A stretch of 64,000 nucleotides of DNA from Microbacter sp049976245 (GCA_049976245.1 JBMFIQ010000001.1:1-64000); one strand, 5' to 3'. Counted from the first letter of the stretch, positions 46,776 to 56,335 are shown. Notes: generated by a model from the letters alone, not told the origin. Numbers and translations: made by a program.

Positions 46776-47456
46776 ATGGAAAACAAGTATTCACTCTTAG
46801 TGGTGGAAGATGAACCGGATATTTGTGAAATTTTACAATTTAATCTGGAACATGAAGGTTATCATGTAGATGTCGCCAATTCTGCCGAAGAGGCTTTAAA
46901 GAAGAATTTGAATGAATACCATCTTTTTCTGTTGGACATCATGATGGGTCAAATGAATGGGTTGAGTTTGGCAAAATTGTTGAAAAGCAGAGAAGACACA
47001 AAGCATATTCCGGTGATTTTTTTAACGGCTCGTTTAACCGAACAGGATATGTTGCGTGGATTTGAAACGGGAGCTGACGATTACATTGTTAAACCGTTTT
47101 CGGTCAAAGTAGTTGCTGCACGCATTAAGGCAGTGATTAATAGGGCAATAAAAATTTCCGAAGATCATGTTGTCAGTTTTAAAACTTTGTCGCTTGATTT
47201 GAAAAGTAAAAAAGCATTGCTGAACGATCAGGAAGTGGTGTTGACCAAAACCGAATTTGAACTTTTGGCGTTGTTTTTGCAAAATCCCACGAAGGTGTTT
47301 TCACGCGACGTCATTTTACAGGAAGTTTGGGCTAATGATGTGTTTGTCACCGATCGAACCGTCGATGTTCACATCACCCGTTTACGAAAGAAAATTGCTC
47401 CTTACGGTAAGAATATTGTGACACGGTCGGGTTACGGATACTGTTTTATGGGTTGA
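46776..47456 (+). CDS. OmpR-family response regulator
   Basis: A 226-residue DNA-binding response regulator. Receiver domain with acidic pair EDEPD at residues 9-13, phosphorylated aspartate in LFLLDIMMG (about 52), and K in DYIVKPFS (about 103); the C-terminal winged helix includes LTKTEFELLALFLQNPTKVFSRDVIL and VDVHITRLRKKI. Forms a two-gene operon with the histidine kinase that starts 19 bases after it, resembling RprXY/PhoBR pairs of Bacteroidota. ATG at 46776 chosen over TTG at 46767. Target genes cannot be told from sequence. Confidence 0.92.
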   Translation: MENKYSLLVVEDEPDICEILQFNLEHEGYHVDVANSAEEALKKNLNEYHLFLLDIMMGQMNGLSLAKLLKSREDTKHIPVIFLTARLTEQDMLRGFETGADDYIVKPFSVKVVAARIKAVINRAIKISEDHVVSFKTLSLDLKSKKALLNDQEVVLTKTEFELLALFLQNPTKVFSRDVILQEVWANDVFVTDRTVDVHITRLRKKIAPYGKNIVTRSGYGYCFMG

Positions 47457-47475
47457 ATTTTCTCATTTATCTTAA

Positions 47476-48747
47476 TTGCTTCAATCATTGAAAAGAAAAT
47501 TATTCTTTTATTATCTCTTGCTTTTTCTGACATTTGCCATTGCCGTATTGGCTTTTCAATATCATCGGGAAAAGCGATACAAGGCCAATTCGTTGGATAC
47601 CATTTTGAATGATACCAACGAAATGGTTTACCACTATTTGTCTCTTCATCATGATTCATTGATTCGGCTTGATTCCCTCATTGCGCTTTTCCCGTATAAA
47701 GATCAGCGAATCACCGTTATACGCCCTAACGGACAAGTGATTTATGACAATGTCGTAAGTCATGTTGAACAAATGGAAAATCACTTGATGCGTCCTGAGA
47801 TCATCATGGCAACACATAAAGGCAACGGGTCGGATATTCGCACTTCCAAAACGACCGGCAGACGGTATTACTATCATGCTTCCCGTTTTAACGGTTATTA
47901 CGTGCGTTCCGCTTTGCCATACAATGTGACGGTGATGTCGTTGCTTTCTCCCGATAATCTTTATTTTTATTTTTGGATTATGCTGATCTTTCTGGTAACT
48001 GCTTTTTTGTTTTACTTTTCCAATCGTTTCAATGCACAGATGATTCAATCGCAGTCGGAGCGTGATGCCGCCATTCGACGTAAATTGACACATCAAATTG
48101 CTCATGAGCTAAAAACGCCATTGAGCAGTGTCATAGGATACATGGAAACATTGTACGACAATCCCGATTTGCCTTCTGATAAGCAGCAATTTTTTATTCA
48201 ACGAAGCTATGCTCAGGCCCAAAGACTCAATCAACTTTTGCAGGATATCTTGTTGCTGAATGAATTAAATGAGGCGCCACAAACCATTGAAATGGAGTTG
48301 ATTTGTATCAATCCATTGATTGAACAGGTTCTTCAGGATGTTTCTCTGAAACTTGAACAAAAACAGATGAAAGCGCATGTTGCCGTAGAAAAAGAAATTT
48401 GGATTCATGCCAATTCGATGTTGGTTTATTCCATTTTCAGAAATCTACTTGACAATGCCATTGCATACGCCGGCGAACATGCAACGGTGACCATCGGATT
48501 GTCAGGCGAAAATGCCACACATTATCACTTTGTGTTTTTTGATAACGGCATTGGCGTGGACTCGGAACATTTAAGTCACTTGTTTGATCGTTTCTATCGG
48601 GTTGATAAAGGTCGTTCGCGAAAAACAGGCGGCACCGGACTTGGTCTTTCCATTGTCAAAAATGCAGTCGAGTTGCATTCGGGTTCCATTTCGGTTAAGA
48701 ATCGTCAGGAAGGAGGATTGGAATTTCATTTTTCGCTGCATAAATAA
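47476..48747 (+). CDS. Sensor histidine kinase
   Basis: A 423-residue membrane kinase. Two membrane segments (about 9-26 and 160-182) enclose an extracytoplasmic sensor of about 130 residues; then HisKA with the phosphorylated histidine in QIAHELKTPLSS (near 212), N box NLLDNAIAYA, G1 FFDNGIGVD, F box and G2 GGTGLGLSIVKNAVE. No ATG is present near the start: the frame opens with TTG at 47476 or 47488, so the start is uncertain. Partner of the response regulator upstream. Confidence 0.9.
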   Translation: MLQSLKRKLFFYYLLLFLTFAIAVLAFQYHREKRYKANSLDTILNDTNEMVYHYLSLHHDSLIRLDSLIALFPYKDQRITVIRPNGQVIYDNVVSHVEQMENHLMRPEIIMATHKGNGSDIRTSKTTGRRYYYHASRFNGYYVRSALPYNVTVMSLLSPDNLYFYFWIMLIFLVTAFLFYFSNRFNAQMIQSQSERDAAIRRKLTHQIAHELKTPLSSVIGYMETLYDNPDLPSDKQQFFIQRSYAQAQRLNQLLQDILLLNELNEAPQTIEMELICINPLIEQVLQDVSLKLEQKQMKAHVAVEKEIWIHANSMLVYSIFRNLLDNAIAYAGEHATVTIGLSGENATHYHFVFFDNGIGVDSEHLSHLFDRFYRVDKGRSRKTGGTGLGLSIVKNAVELHSGSISVKNRQEGGLEFHFSLHK

Positions 48748-48784
48748 ACGGTGCCCATGCCTATTCTATCAGCATCTGAAGATC

Positions 48785-50455
48785 TTACGAAAGAAGCGTG
48801 CGATAGCGAATCCGTTTTGGACCGGTGTCTCCCAATCTTTTGATTTTGTTTTCTTCGTATTCTGAATAGGATCCTTCGAAGAAAAACACTTCCGAATTTC
48901 CTTCAAAAGCCAGGATATGGGTGCAGATGCGATCCAAAAACCACCGATCGTGTGAAACTACGACGGCGCATCCGGCAAAATCCTCTAACCCTTCTTCAAT
49001 GGCTCGAAGGGTGTTCACGTCGATGTCGTTGGTGGGCTCGTCGAGCAACAACACATTTGCTTCCGATTTCAGTGTCAACGCCAGTTGAAGGCGATTGCGT
49101 TCTCCGCCCGAAAGCATTTTGCAAAGCTTTTCCTGATCGCTTCCCGTGAAATTGAAGCGTGACAAATAAGCTCGGGCATTGATCTCCTTTCCGCCGATTC
49201 GAATCAGATCCATTCCGCCCGAAATGGCTTGATAAACACTTTTCTCTGGGTCAATGTCGGCATGGAGTTGGTCTGCATAGCCTAATTTCACCGTTTCTCC
49301 AATTTCAAAAGTTCCTTTGTCGGGTTTTTCAAGTCCCATAATGAGACGAAAAAGGGTCGTTTTGCCGGCTCCGTTAGGACCAATGACGCCGACGATTCCG
49401 TTTGGCGGGAGCGAAAAGGTGAGGTTGTCAAACAATAATTTATCGCCGTAGGCTTTGCCGACTTGTTTGGCTTCAATGACTTTATTCCCCAGTCGAGGCC
49501 CATTTGGAATGAATATCTCCAATTTTTCTTCACGTTCTTTTAGGTCTTCGTTCAGCAGTCGATCATAAGCGGACAAACGAGCCTGACTTTTGGCATGGCG
49601 CGCCTTTGGAGCCATTCGCACCCATTCGAGTTCCCGTTCGAGCGTTTTACGCCGTTTGCTTGCTTGTTTTTCTTCCTGAGCCAAACGCTGTGTTTTTTGT
49701 TCCAACCACGATGAATAATTCCCTTTCCACGGGATGCCTTCTCCGCGATCCAACTCAAGAATCCAACCGGCAACGTTGTCCAAAAAATAACGATCGTGCG
49801 TGACGGCAATGACCGTGCCTTCATATTGTTGAAGATGATGTTCGAGCCATTCGATGGATTCGGCATCCAGATGGTTAGTTGGTTCGTCGAGCAATAAAAT
49901 ATCCGGTTGTTGCAGTAAAAGTCTGCATAAAGCCACGCGCCGCATTTCACCGCCCGACAAAGTCTGGATAAGGGCATCCTCCGGCGGACAACGCAAGGCA
50001 TCCATGGCGCGTTCCAATTTATTGTCAATGTTCCATGCGTCTAAGTGGTCGAGTTTTTCCTGAAGCTCGCCTTGCCTTGCAATCAAAGCATCGAAGTCGG
50101 CATCAGGCTCTGCAAATTTTGCGTTGATGGCTTCAAATTCATTCAACAAATCCATCGTTTCCTGCACACCTTCTTGCACCGTTTGTTTTACGGTTTTGTT
50201 TGGATCTAAATGCGGTTCCTGAGGAAAATATCCCACGGAGTAGCCTGGCGAAAAAATGACCTGCCCTTCGTAGTTGGTTTCTTCGCCGGCAATGATTCTC
50301 ATTAAAGTTGATTTCCCTGATCCGTTCAGTCCAATAATGCCAATTTTTGCCCCATAAAAGAAAGAAAGATAGATGTTTTTAAGTGTTTGTTTTTGAGGAG
50401 TAAATGATTTGGTAACTCCCACCATGGAAAAAATAATCTTTTTGTCGTCATTCAT
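48785..50455 (-). CDS. ettA: Energy-dependent translational throttle protein EttA (ABC-F)
   Basis: A 556-residue soluble ABC-F ATPase that binds the ribosomal E site and gates entry into elongation according to ADP/ATP ratio. Two ABC domains: Walker A GLNGSGKST (near 42) and GPNGAGKTT (near 353); signatures LSGGEMRRVAL and LSGGERNRLQL; both Walker B motifs LLLDEPTNHLDA and LLLDEPTNDIDV. The linker contains RRKTLERELEWVRMAPKARHAKSQARL, the P-site-tRNA-interacting motif of EttA. Its convergent neighbour is the histidine kinase. Confidence 0.95.
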   Translation of the reverse strand: MNDDKKIIFSMVGVTKSFTPQKQTLKNIYLSFFYGAKIGIIGLNGSGKSTLMRIIAGEETNYEGQVIFSPGYSVGYFPQEPHLDPNKTVKQTVQEGVQETMDLLNEFEAINAKFAEPDADFDALIARQGELQEKLDHLDAWNIDNKLERAMDALRCPPEDALIQTLSGGEMRRVALCRLLLQQPDILLLDEPTNHLDAESIEWLEHHLQQYEGTVIAVTHDRYFLDNVAGWILELDRGEGIPWKGNYSSWLEQKTQRLAQEEKQASKRRKTLERELEWVRMAPKARHAKSQARLSAYDRLLNEDLKEREEKLEIFIPNGPRLGNKVIEAKQVGKAYGDKLLFDNLTFSLPPNGIVGVIGPNGAGKTTLFRLIMGLEKPDKGTFEIGETVKLGYADQLHADIDPEKSVYQAISGGMDLIRIGGKEINARAYLSRFNFTGSDQEKLCKMLSGGERNRLQLALTLKSEANVLLLDEPTNDIDVNTLRAIEEGLEDFAGCAVVVSHDRWFLDRICTHILAFEGNSEVFFFEGSYSEYEENKIKRLGDTGPKRIRYRTLLS

Positions 50456-50516
50456 AATGATTCCATTTCAAATGATCAAGTGTTTGGCTGTACATGTTTG
50501 TGTGGTTTGTTTTCCG

Positions 50517-50547
50517 CAAATTTAGTAAATGGTTTTCATACCCTCAA
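50517..50547 (-). promoter_or_regulatory. Promoter of ettA
   Basis: Minus-strand TAAATTTG (50517-50524) with TTG (50545-50547) 20 bases upstream; about 62 bases before the start codon. Confidence 0.7.
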
Positions 50548-51167
50548 AAAATGCGAATGGCTTTGCAGCTAATTGAAATAAAAGATCAATAGGGGTTTAT
50601 TCGTAAGCGTTGATTTTATGATCCATCACCATGAAATGATCCGGATTGGAATGCTTTTTTATTGGTTGCGGTTTGAGATGACTTTTGTTACAGGTCATCT
50701 TTTGTTTCATTATAAACTTCCCGTAAATGCCTTGATGTGGTTACAATCTTTTTATCATTGCTCCTTCTCCATTTGTTCTCTTGAGACGACTCCCATCATG
50801 CGCGTGTAGAACAGAAATGATTTCTTTATGGTAATTGAGATGACCATAAATTGCTAAATACTATTTCTAATCAATGCTTATCATTGAAATAATGTAACAA
50901 TAATGTAATATTTACTTCATATAAATATAACAATTAAATATGATCTTTGATGTAAAATTATCAATATAAATGAGATTAAATCAATTTCAATGAATATGTT
51001 CAATATCAGTAATATAGTAAAGTTTGCAACAAAGTGATCTCTTGTTAAGAAATTTAATATGCTCATAAAAAAGAAAATAAAAAAAATATAGATGATTTTT
51101 CAATGGATCTACATGATCTATATTAATATAAAATAACAATAAACCACTTAATAATTAACATAACAGA
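50548..51167. other. AT-rich intergenic region upstream of the T9SS protein
   Basis: No convincing gene. A seven-base hairpin AGATGAC (50676-50682) with GTCATCT (50694-50700) followed by TTTGTTTC looks like a plus-strand terminator with no gene before it. From about 50820 the sequence is very AT-rich. Confidence 0.45.
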
Positions 51168-51198
51168 TTGAATTGAATATAAATGTTTACTATATTTG
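51168..51198 (+). promoter_or_regulatory. Promoter of the T9SS protein and small peptide genes
   Basis: TTG (51168-51170) and TATATTTG (51191-51198) separated by 20 bases, a near-ideal Bacteroidota promoter. Expected start of transcription is about 30 bases before the ATG at 51237. Confidence 0.8.
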
Positions 51199-51236
51199 CA
51201 AAGTTAAAATTAATATAAATACAATGTATTAACATC

Positions 51237-54200
51237 ATGAAAAAATCAATTACATTATTAAGAACGTTGTTTTTTGTTTTGTTTTTACTCGTTGTAAACG
51301 GGGTTCTTTACGGACAAGCCTCTTTGCCTGTAAATGCCACGTTTTCATCAGTAACAACTTCAGGTCCTGGTACGATGCCTACCGGCTTTACCCAATCGGG
51401 CTTGGGTGGATATGCCGGTGCGTTGAAATTTGACACGCAAGGTGATTACTTGATTCTTTGGTTTGCCGGTACACCAGGTGTTTTGACATTTGATGTAGGA
51501 GTCAATATTACATTTCCGGGGAGTATTCCTTCAGGTGCAACTTTCACACTACAACAGTCGAACGATGGAACTATTTATACCGATGTGGCCAATTACACAA
51601 ACTGTTCAGGTGGAACTAAAACAATCAGCAATTTAAATGCAACGACCAGATATGTGAAATGGATTTACAGCACTAAACGATCAGGGACAAATATTGCATT
51701 AAAGAATATTTCTCTGGCGGCTGCTTCTTCTTCCACAGGAATCATCTCCCTTTCGCCTGCTTCTTTGTCAGGGTTTACCTACGTTGAAGGGTCCGGCCCT
51801 TCATCTGAACAAACATTTACGCTTTCTGGCAGTAATTTGACAGCAGATGTTAGCTTGACAGCTTCGACAGATTTCGAAATTTCAAAAACTTCCGGTTCAG
51901 GTTATGCTTCACCGTTGGTTTTTACTCCATCGAACGGAACTTTGGATGCGACTACAATTTATGTCCGTTTGAAATCAGGATTGTCAGTCGGTAGTTATAG
52001 TAATGAAGCAATCACGGCTTCTTCAACAGGCGCTGACAACCAAACAATCACATGCAGCGGGAGCGTGACATCGCCTGTAAAACCAGAGCCCTCTGCTTAT
52101 CCTACGTCGTTTACCGCCACTGCCAATTCGAGCAGTCAAATTACGATAACATGGACTGATGCTACAGGCGGACAGGTCCCCGATGGCTATTTGGTGAAAG
52201 CATCAACGGGGACACCAACTGCACCGGTTGACGGCACTGCAGAATCAAATGGCGCATTGGTACTAAATGTTGCGCAAGGAACACAGCAAGCGGTATTTTC
52301 GGGTTTAGCAGCTTCAACAACATACAATGTTTCCATTTGGCCATACACCAATAGTGGCACTGCCATCAATTATAAAACTGACGGAACTGAGCCTACCGCC
52401 ACTGCAACGACCAACGCTTCGGCTTCTTATACTTGGAATCAAACGGGTTCTGCAGATTTTGGAACAGCTTCTAATTGGACTCCGGCAAGAAGCAATCCCG
52501 ATCCAACGGATGTTTTGGTCTTTAACAACGGAGCTGTCACTACCGTTACAGGCGTTTCGTCTCAAACCATTGGCGGATTGCTTGTATCGAATGGATCGAA
52601 AGTAACCTTTTCCAGTTCTGCCCCTGCAACGCTTACCATCAACAATGGCATAAGCGGTTTTGATTTGACTGTAGATAACGGATGCGAATTAAATATTGCT
52701 CAAACCTCCGCAAATGCTTTTACAATAGCGATTGCTTCAGGAGCCACAGGGAGCATTTCCGGATCGATGGATTTTTCGAGTACCACAGCCAATACCGTAA
52801 ATCAAATTACAGCCGCTGACGCTTCAGGACTTATCTTCAATGCAGGAGCTCTATTTACCCAAAATCTGAACAGTACAGGCAATGTCTTTGGGAGTGGCAC
52901 AGCCAACAGTGTTGTGTTTGCAAACGGTTCAAGTTTTGTTCAATATGCAGGATCCAATCCTTTTCAAAAAACAGCTCCATCTTCAGTGGTTGTTTTTCAA
53001 ACAGGGAGCTTGTTTAAGTTGAAAGGAAGTCTTTCTCCATCATTTTCGGGAAGAACATATGCGAACGTGGAAATTGATGCTACCGGTAGTTTGATCTCTC
53101 CAACAGGAACTTCTGCTGTTGTCATGGACAACCTGACCATTACGAATGGGACATTGAATTTCAATGTAACCGGAGCGCCCGGTCATATCATTAAAGGGAA
53201 CATTTTCGTGGCGCCCGGAGCCACATTGAATTTTGCCCCTACTTCAGCAGGAACGGTCAATCTCGGCGGAAGTGCATTGCAAACCATTTCAGGAGGTGGC
53301 ATCATCACCACTGCTACTAATTCAACTTTGAACATCAGTAATAATGCCGGTGTTATGATTGACAACAATGCTGTTATTGGTGGTAATTTAACCATTGCAA
53401 GCGGTGCATCCTGCAGTCTTAATCCAGCCCGACAACTTACCGTTTCAGGTACTTTAACAAACAACGGGACGTTGAATTTGTTGTCCGATGGAACCTATGG
53501 AACAGCTACCATTACAGGAACGGTTAACGGCAGTGGGACGACCAACGTAACTCAGGTTCTTGGGGCCGACCGTAACTGGTATTTGTCATCACCGGTGAGT
53601 AATGCAGCTATACCGGATGCCGATCAGGTTTGGTATTATGACGAAACGGTGGTCAGTGCTAACGCCAATGATAGTTGGAAATCGCCTACCGGATTGTTGC
53701 AAGTTGGAAGAGGTTACATTGTCAATCCTAAAGCAGACGCTATCGATCATATTATTTTCAGTGGGCTTTTGAACAGCGGTGATCAACCGGCGATCACTTT
53801 GACGCGGACTTCAACCAAAACAAATTATGTTGGGTTTAATTTATTAGGAAATCCCTACGCTTCATTTTTGAATGTCAATGCGTTGATGAATGATCCGGAC
53901 AATACAGGCAGCGTGTTGCCTACCATCTGGTATCGTACCAAGAATGGTAGCGCATGGTCATTCCCAACATTTAATGCATCCTCCGGAATCGGAGTTCCGG
54001 CTGACAACCTTGGATTCATTCCTCCTATGCAGGCTTTTTGGGTTCGTGCTACAACAGACGGCGTTTCATTTCATTTTAAGGAGGCTTTTCGGATTCACAA
54101 CACCACCAATTCTCCGATAGCCTTTAAATCTTCTCCTGCACCGTTCAATAAAGTGTTGCGCTTGCAGGTAGCTGCCGGTGACAATACCGATCAGGCCGTG

Positions 54201-54821
54201 ATTTACTTCAATCCTGGCGCTTCGAATGGTTTGGATGATTACGATTCGCCTAAAATGCTGAATGGAAGCACATCGACACTTCCCGATCTTTACACTTCCG
54301 AAGGGAACGAACCCTTGATTATTAACGGGATGGATACCATTCCTTACGATACGGAAATTCCCTTGACGCTCAATGCCAATGCAGCGCCGACCAGCACCTT
54401 TACCATATCGGCATTGGAATTCAGCAATTTTGATCCGAATACACATGCTTATTTGATCGATCACGACACCAACAGCAAAACGGATTTGACGACGGACACC
54501 TACACCTTTACGTCAGATGGCACGATGAGTTCTCGATTTTCGGTTTTGTTCACATCGTCCAATCCGGCTACGAAAATTGGGACAACCACAAGCGGAGTAC
54601 TACAGGTTTACACCACGAACGATCATGCCATTGTAGTGAGTTGCAACGTCAATGGATCAGGGGCGCAACGGGTGAACGTGTACAATTCGATGGGCGAATT
54701 GATCTATTCGAAAACATTTACCGGAAGCCAGTTGATCACTCCAGCGATGAATGAAGGGATGTATGTGGTGGAATGGATGAACCAAACCGGCCGACAAATC
54801 AGGAAAGTCATGGTGCATTAA
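51237..54821 (+). CDS. Large secreted protein with Ig-like, fibronectin III-like and T9SS sorting domains
   Basis: A 1194-residue extracellular protein. Signal peptide 1-27 (LLVVNGVLYGQA), an N-terminal beta-sandwich of about 140 residues, an Ig-like domain common in Bacteroidota surface proteins (SLSGFTYVEGSGPSSEQTFT, about 180-280), a fibronectin type III-like domain (about 283-390), then a long Thr/Ser/Asn/Gly-rich beta-helix-like stretch (about 395-790) and a further beta-rich region. The last 80 residues (VLQVYTTNDHAIVVSC...VNVYNSMGELIYSKTF... GMYVVEWMNQ) form a type A T9SS C-terminal sorting domain. Adhesin or matrix role is a guess. Probably co-transcribed with the small peptide 70 bases downstream. 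Confidence 0.85.
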   Translation: MKKSITLLRTLFFVLFLLVVNGVLYGQASLPVNATFSSVTTSGPGTMPTGFTQSGLGGYAGALKFDTQGDYLILWFAGTPGVLTFDVGVNITFPGSIPSGATFTLQQSNDGTIYTDVANYTNCSGGTKTISNLNATTRYVKWIYSTKRSGTNIALKNISLAAASSSTGIISLSPASLSGFTYVEGSGPSSEQTFTLSGSNLTADVSLTASTDFEISKTSGSGYASPLVFTPSNGTLDATTIYVRLKSGLSVGSYSNEAITASSTGADNQTITCSGSVTSPVKPEPSAYPTSFTATANSSSQITITWTDATGGQVPDGYLVKASTGTPTAPVDGTAESNGALVLNVAQGTQQAVFSGLAASTTYNVSIWPYTNSGTAINYKTDGTEPTATATTNASASYTWNQTGSADFGTASNWTPARSNPDPTDVLVFNNGAVTTVTGVSSQTIGGLLVSNGSKVTFSSSAPATLTINNGISGFDLTVDNGCELNIAQTSANAFTIAIASGATGSISGSMDFSSTTANTVNQITAADASGLIFNAGALFTQNLNSTGNVFGSGTANSVVFANGSSFVQYAGSNPFQKTAPSSVVVFQTGSLFKLKGSLSPSFSGRTYANVEIDATGSLISPTGTSAVVMDNLTITNGTLNFNVTGAPGHIIKGNIFVAPGATLNFAPTSAGTVNLGGSALQTISGGGIITTATNSTLNISNNAGVMIDNNAVIGGNLTIASGASCSLNPARQLTVSGTLTNNGTLNLLSDGTYGTATITGTVNGSGTTNVTQVLGADRNWYLSSPVSNAAIPDADQVWYYDETVVSANANDSWKSPTGLLQVGRGYIVNPKADAIDHIIFSGLLNSGDQPAITLTRTSTKTNYVGFNLLGNPYASFLNVNALMNDPDNTGSVLPTIWYRTKNGSAWSFPTFNASSGIGVPADNLGFIPPMQAFWVRATTDGVSFHFKEAFRIHNTTNSPIAFKSSPAPFNKVLRLQVAAGDNTDQAVIYFNPGASNGLDDYDSPKMLNGSTSTLPDLYTSEGNEPLIINGMDTIPYDTEIPLTLNANAAPTSTFTISALEFSNFDPNTHAYLIDHDTNSKTDLTTDTYTFTSDGTMSSRFSVLFTSSNPATKIGTTTSGVLQVYTTNDHAIVVSCNVNGSGAQRVNVYNSMGELIYSKTFTGSQLITPAMNEGMYVVEWMNQTGRQIRKVMVH

Positions 54822-54891
54822 AAAGGCAGTTTGAACTGAGATAAATATCAAGAATCAATCAAGAATCAATCAAAAATAAAAACAAGTCAAT

Positions 54892-55050
54892 ATGAAACGT
54901 ATTTATATCGCCCCCGAAATTGAAACCATCCAATTAGATCATGAAATCTCTTTAGCGTTGGAATCGACCCCGCCGAATGGGCCTGACGAAACTTTAAACA
55001 CCCGGGAACATTTCACTCCAAATGATCCATATAATCCGACATTGACCTAA
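54892..55050 (+). CDS. 52-residue candidate precursor peptide
   Basis: Short gene encoding MKRIYIAPEIETIQLDHEIS and then a Pro/Asn/Thr-rich C-terminal half (LALESTPPNG, then residues 31-52 ending NPTLT). The N-terminus has Y5-x-x-P8, resembling the YxxP motif read by RRE/PqqD-like proteins in lasso-peptide leaders. It has no cysteine and no membrane segment. S20-L-A22 could be a small-x-small cleavage site. It follows the T9SS protein without a terminator and is itself followed by a strong one, with PqqD-like, HPr-kinase-like and peptidase-exporter genes next. Small proteins with similar starts occur singly in Bacteroidota, so precursor status is inferred from context. Upstream direct repeats AGAATCAATCA (54851-54872) precede the start. 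Confidence 0.7.
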   Translation: MKRIYIAPEIETIQLDHEISLALESTPPNGPDETLNTREHFTPNDPYNPTLT

Positions 55051-55066
55051 ACGGATGCTTCAAAAT

Positions 55067-55106
55067 AAAAAACCGTCTGTAGCCTTTTAGTTCGGACGGT
55101 TTTTTT
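55067..55106 (+). terminator. Terminator after the peptide gene
   Basis: Eleven-base stem AAAAAACCGTC (55067-55077) with GACGGTTTTTT (55095-55105) and a T run, 16 bases after the peptide stop. It separates peptide transcription from the downstream genes. Confidence 0.88.
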
Positions 55107-55138
55107 GTGCTTTTCATCTTTTAACTAAGAATATGTGC

Positions 55139-55146
55139 TATATTTG
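55139..55146 (+). promoter_or_regulatory. -7 box for the PqqD-like operon
   Basis: TATATTTG, identical to the box before the T9SS protein gene, 33 bases before the PqqD-like start; no TTG at 18-21 bases upstream. Confidence 0.55.
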
Positions 55147-55179
55147 TCAAATATGTATCTTTTTTCAAACCTTTGATCT

Positions 55180-55470
55180 ATGAATTTTGAACAATTAAAA
55201 GCATTAAAATCTCATTTTGTTTCTAAAGAAGTAGGCGATGAACTTGTTTTAGTGCCGCTGACAAATAATGTCGTTCAGATGAATGAACTTTTTACGCTCA
55301 ATGAAACCGGTCGGTTTATTTGGCAAAACAGCGACAACGTTGAGGACATCGATCGAATGGCCACTTTAATGACCGATGCTTTCGACATTGATCGTGAAAC
55401 TGCACAAAAGGATATTTCAAACTTTTTAGATCGAATTGCTACTTTATTCATTAAAAAACGCAGCCTATAA
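55180..55470 (+). CDS. PqqD-like peptide-recognition protein (RRE fold)
   Basis: A 96-residue protein of the PqqD superfamily, the winged-helix fold that binds leader peptides of ribosomally made, modified peptides. Typical elements: a short strand pair DELVLVPLTNNVVQMNELFTLNETGRFIWQ (20-49), where N41-E-T-G-R-F-I-W matches the conserved helix start, and a helical C-terminal part ending in DISNFLDRIATLFIKKR. It is not fused to a radical SAM enzyme, unlike many PqqD relatives, and is followed after 7 bases by the HPr-kinase-like gene. Predicted to bind the Y-x-x-P leader of the upstream peptide. Confidence 0.85.
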   Translation: MNFEQLKALKSHFVSKEVGDELVLVPLTNNVVQMNELFTLNETGRFIWQNSDNVEDIDRMATLMTDAFDIDRETAQKDISNFLDRIATLFIKKRSL

Positions 55471-55477
55471 ATTTGAA

Positions 55478-56335
55478 ATGCCTGTCAAAACACTTTCCAT
55501 TGCCGGCATCGTTGTTCAACTTCGTTCCGATTCCCCTTTTATGCTGGAAGAAGGTTATTTGCCTTTTGTCGTGAACAATGCCTTTTTGCCATCCGTTCTT
55601 ATTGATTGCCATTTGGGAATTCCACCTTCCGTGATTCCTGTTTCTACTCCTGTTTTTGAGGCCAAAACTGAAGTTCAACAATTTTATGCCGTTTACGATC
55701 GCGGAAGTGAAGGATTGCTTTTTCAAATTTTTGATCAGCAGGATGGCAAAACGCAGCAGATAGCCATTAGCAATGCGACTTTTGATCAATGGGAAATATT
55801 TTCGGAATCGATGAACGGGATGCTTATTCCCTTAAAATTTCCTCTCGGCCCCATCATCATTCACTATATGGCGTTGAATTTGGAAGCCGTTTTGATGCAT
55901 GCTTCATGTGTTTTCGATGGGCAGAAAGGGCGTTTGTTCAGCGGTTTTTCAGGCGCAGGCAAAAGCACCATTTCACGCATATTCTCAAAATCGGGTCAAA
56001 CTGTGGTGAATGATGACAGAATCCTGATTCGGAAAGAAAAAGGGAACTTTATTGCTTACAATACGCCGATGTATTATGTCGATCAACCCAAAAATGCCTC
56101 ATTGGATGCCATTTATTTGATTCATCACTCGCCAGAAAATAGCATAAAACAATTAACGGGAGCATTGGCTGTGACAAAAGTAATGGCTTTTTGCATTCAA
56201 AATAATTTTGATCGACAATTTGTGAATGCGCGGTTGAACTTTTTTGTCGAACTGTGCTCTAAAGTGAAGGTTTATGAACTTGGTTTTGTCCCTGACAAAA
56301 GCGTTGTGGATTTTATTTCACAACATGCTGAATGA
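55478..56335 (+). CDS. HPr-kinase-like P-loop kinase
   Basis: A 285-residue protein of the HPrK/PEP-carboxykinase fold. The kinase core has H141-A-S, Walker A G156-FSGAGKST (near 156-164) and NDDR at 178-181, in the same order as HPr kinase/phosphorylase and the lasso-peptide tailoring kinases. The N-terminal 135 residues are not the usual HprK N-domain. No HPr or PTS genes are near, so its substrate is unlikely to be HPr. In lasso clusters such kinases phosphorylate a Ser near the peptide C-terminus; here the candidate peptide ends in T50-L-T52. ATG at 55478 is used because the longer frame starts with TTG inside the PqqD gene. Confidence 0.8.
   Translation: MPVKTLSIAGIVVQLRSDSPFMLEEGYLPFVVNNAFLPSVLIDCHLGIPPSVIPVSTPVFEAKTEVQQFYAVYDRGSEGLLFQIFDQQDGKTQQIAISNATFDQWEIFSESMNGMLIPLKFPLGPIIIHYMALNLEAVLMHASCVFDGQKGRLFSGFSGAGKSTISRIFSKSGQTVVNDDRILIRKEKGNFIAYNTPMYYVDQPKNASLDAIYLIHHSPENSIKQLTGALAVTKVMAFCIQNNFDRQFVNARLNFFVELCSKVKVYELGFVPDKSVVDFISQHAE

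Noticed and set aside
50618..50809. 63-residue reading frame in the gap before the T9SS protein
   Set aside because: Odd composition, no ribosome-binding context, nothing recognisable; probably chance.
54892..55050. Classical lasso-peptide precursor
   Set aside because: From Gly30 no Asp/Glu falls at ring positions 7-9, and no lasso cyclase or transglutaminase-like protease gene is present. A looser RiPP reading is kept.
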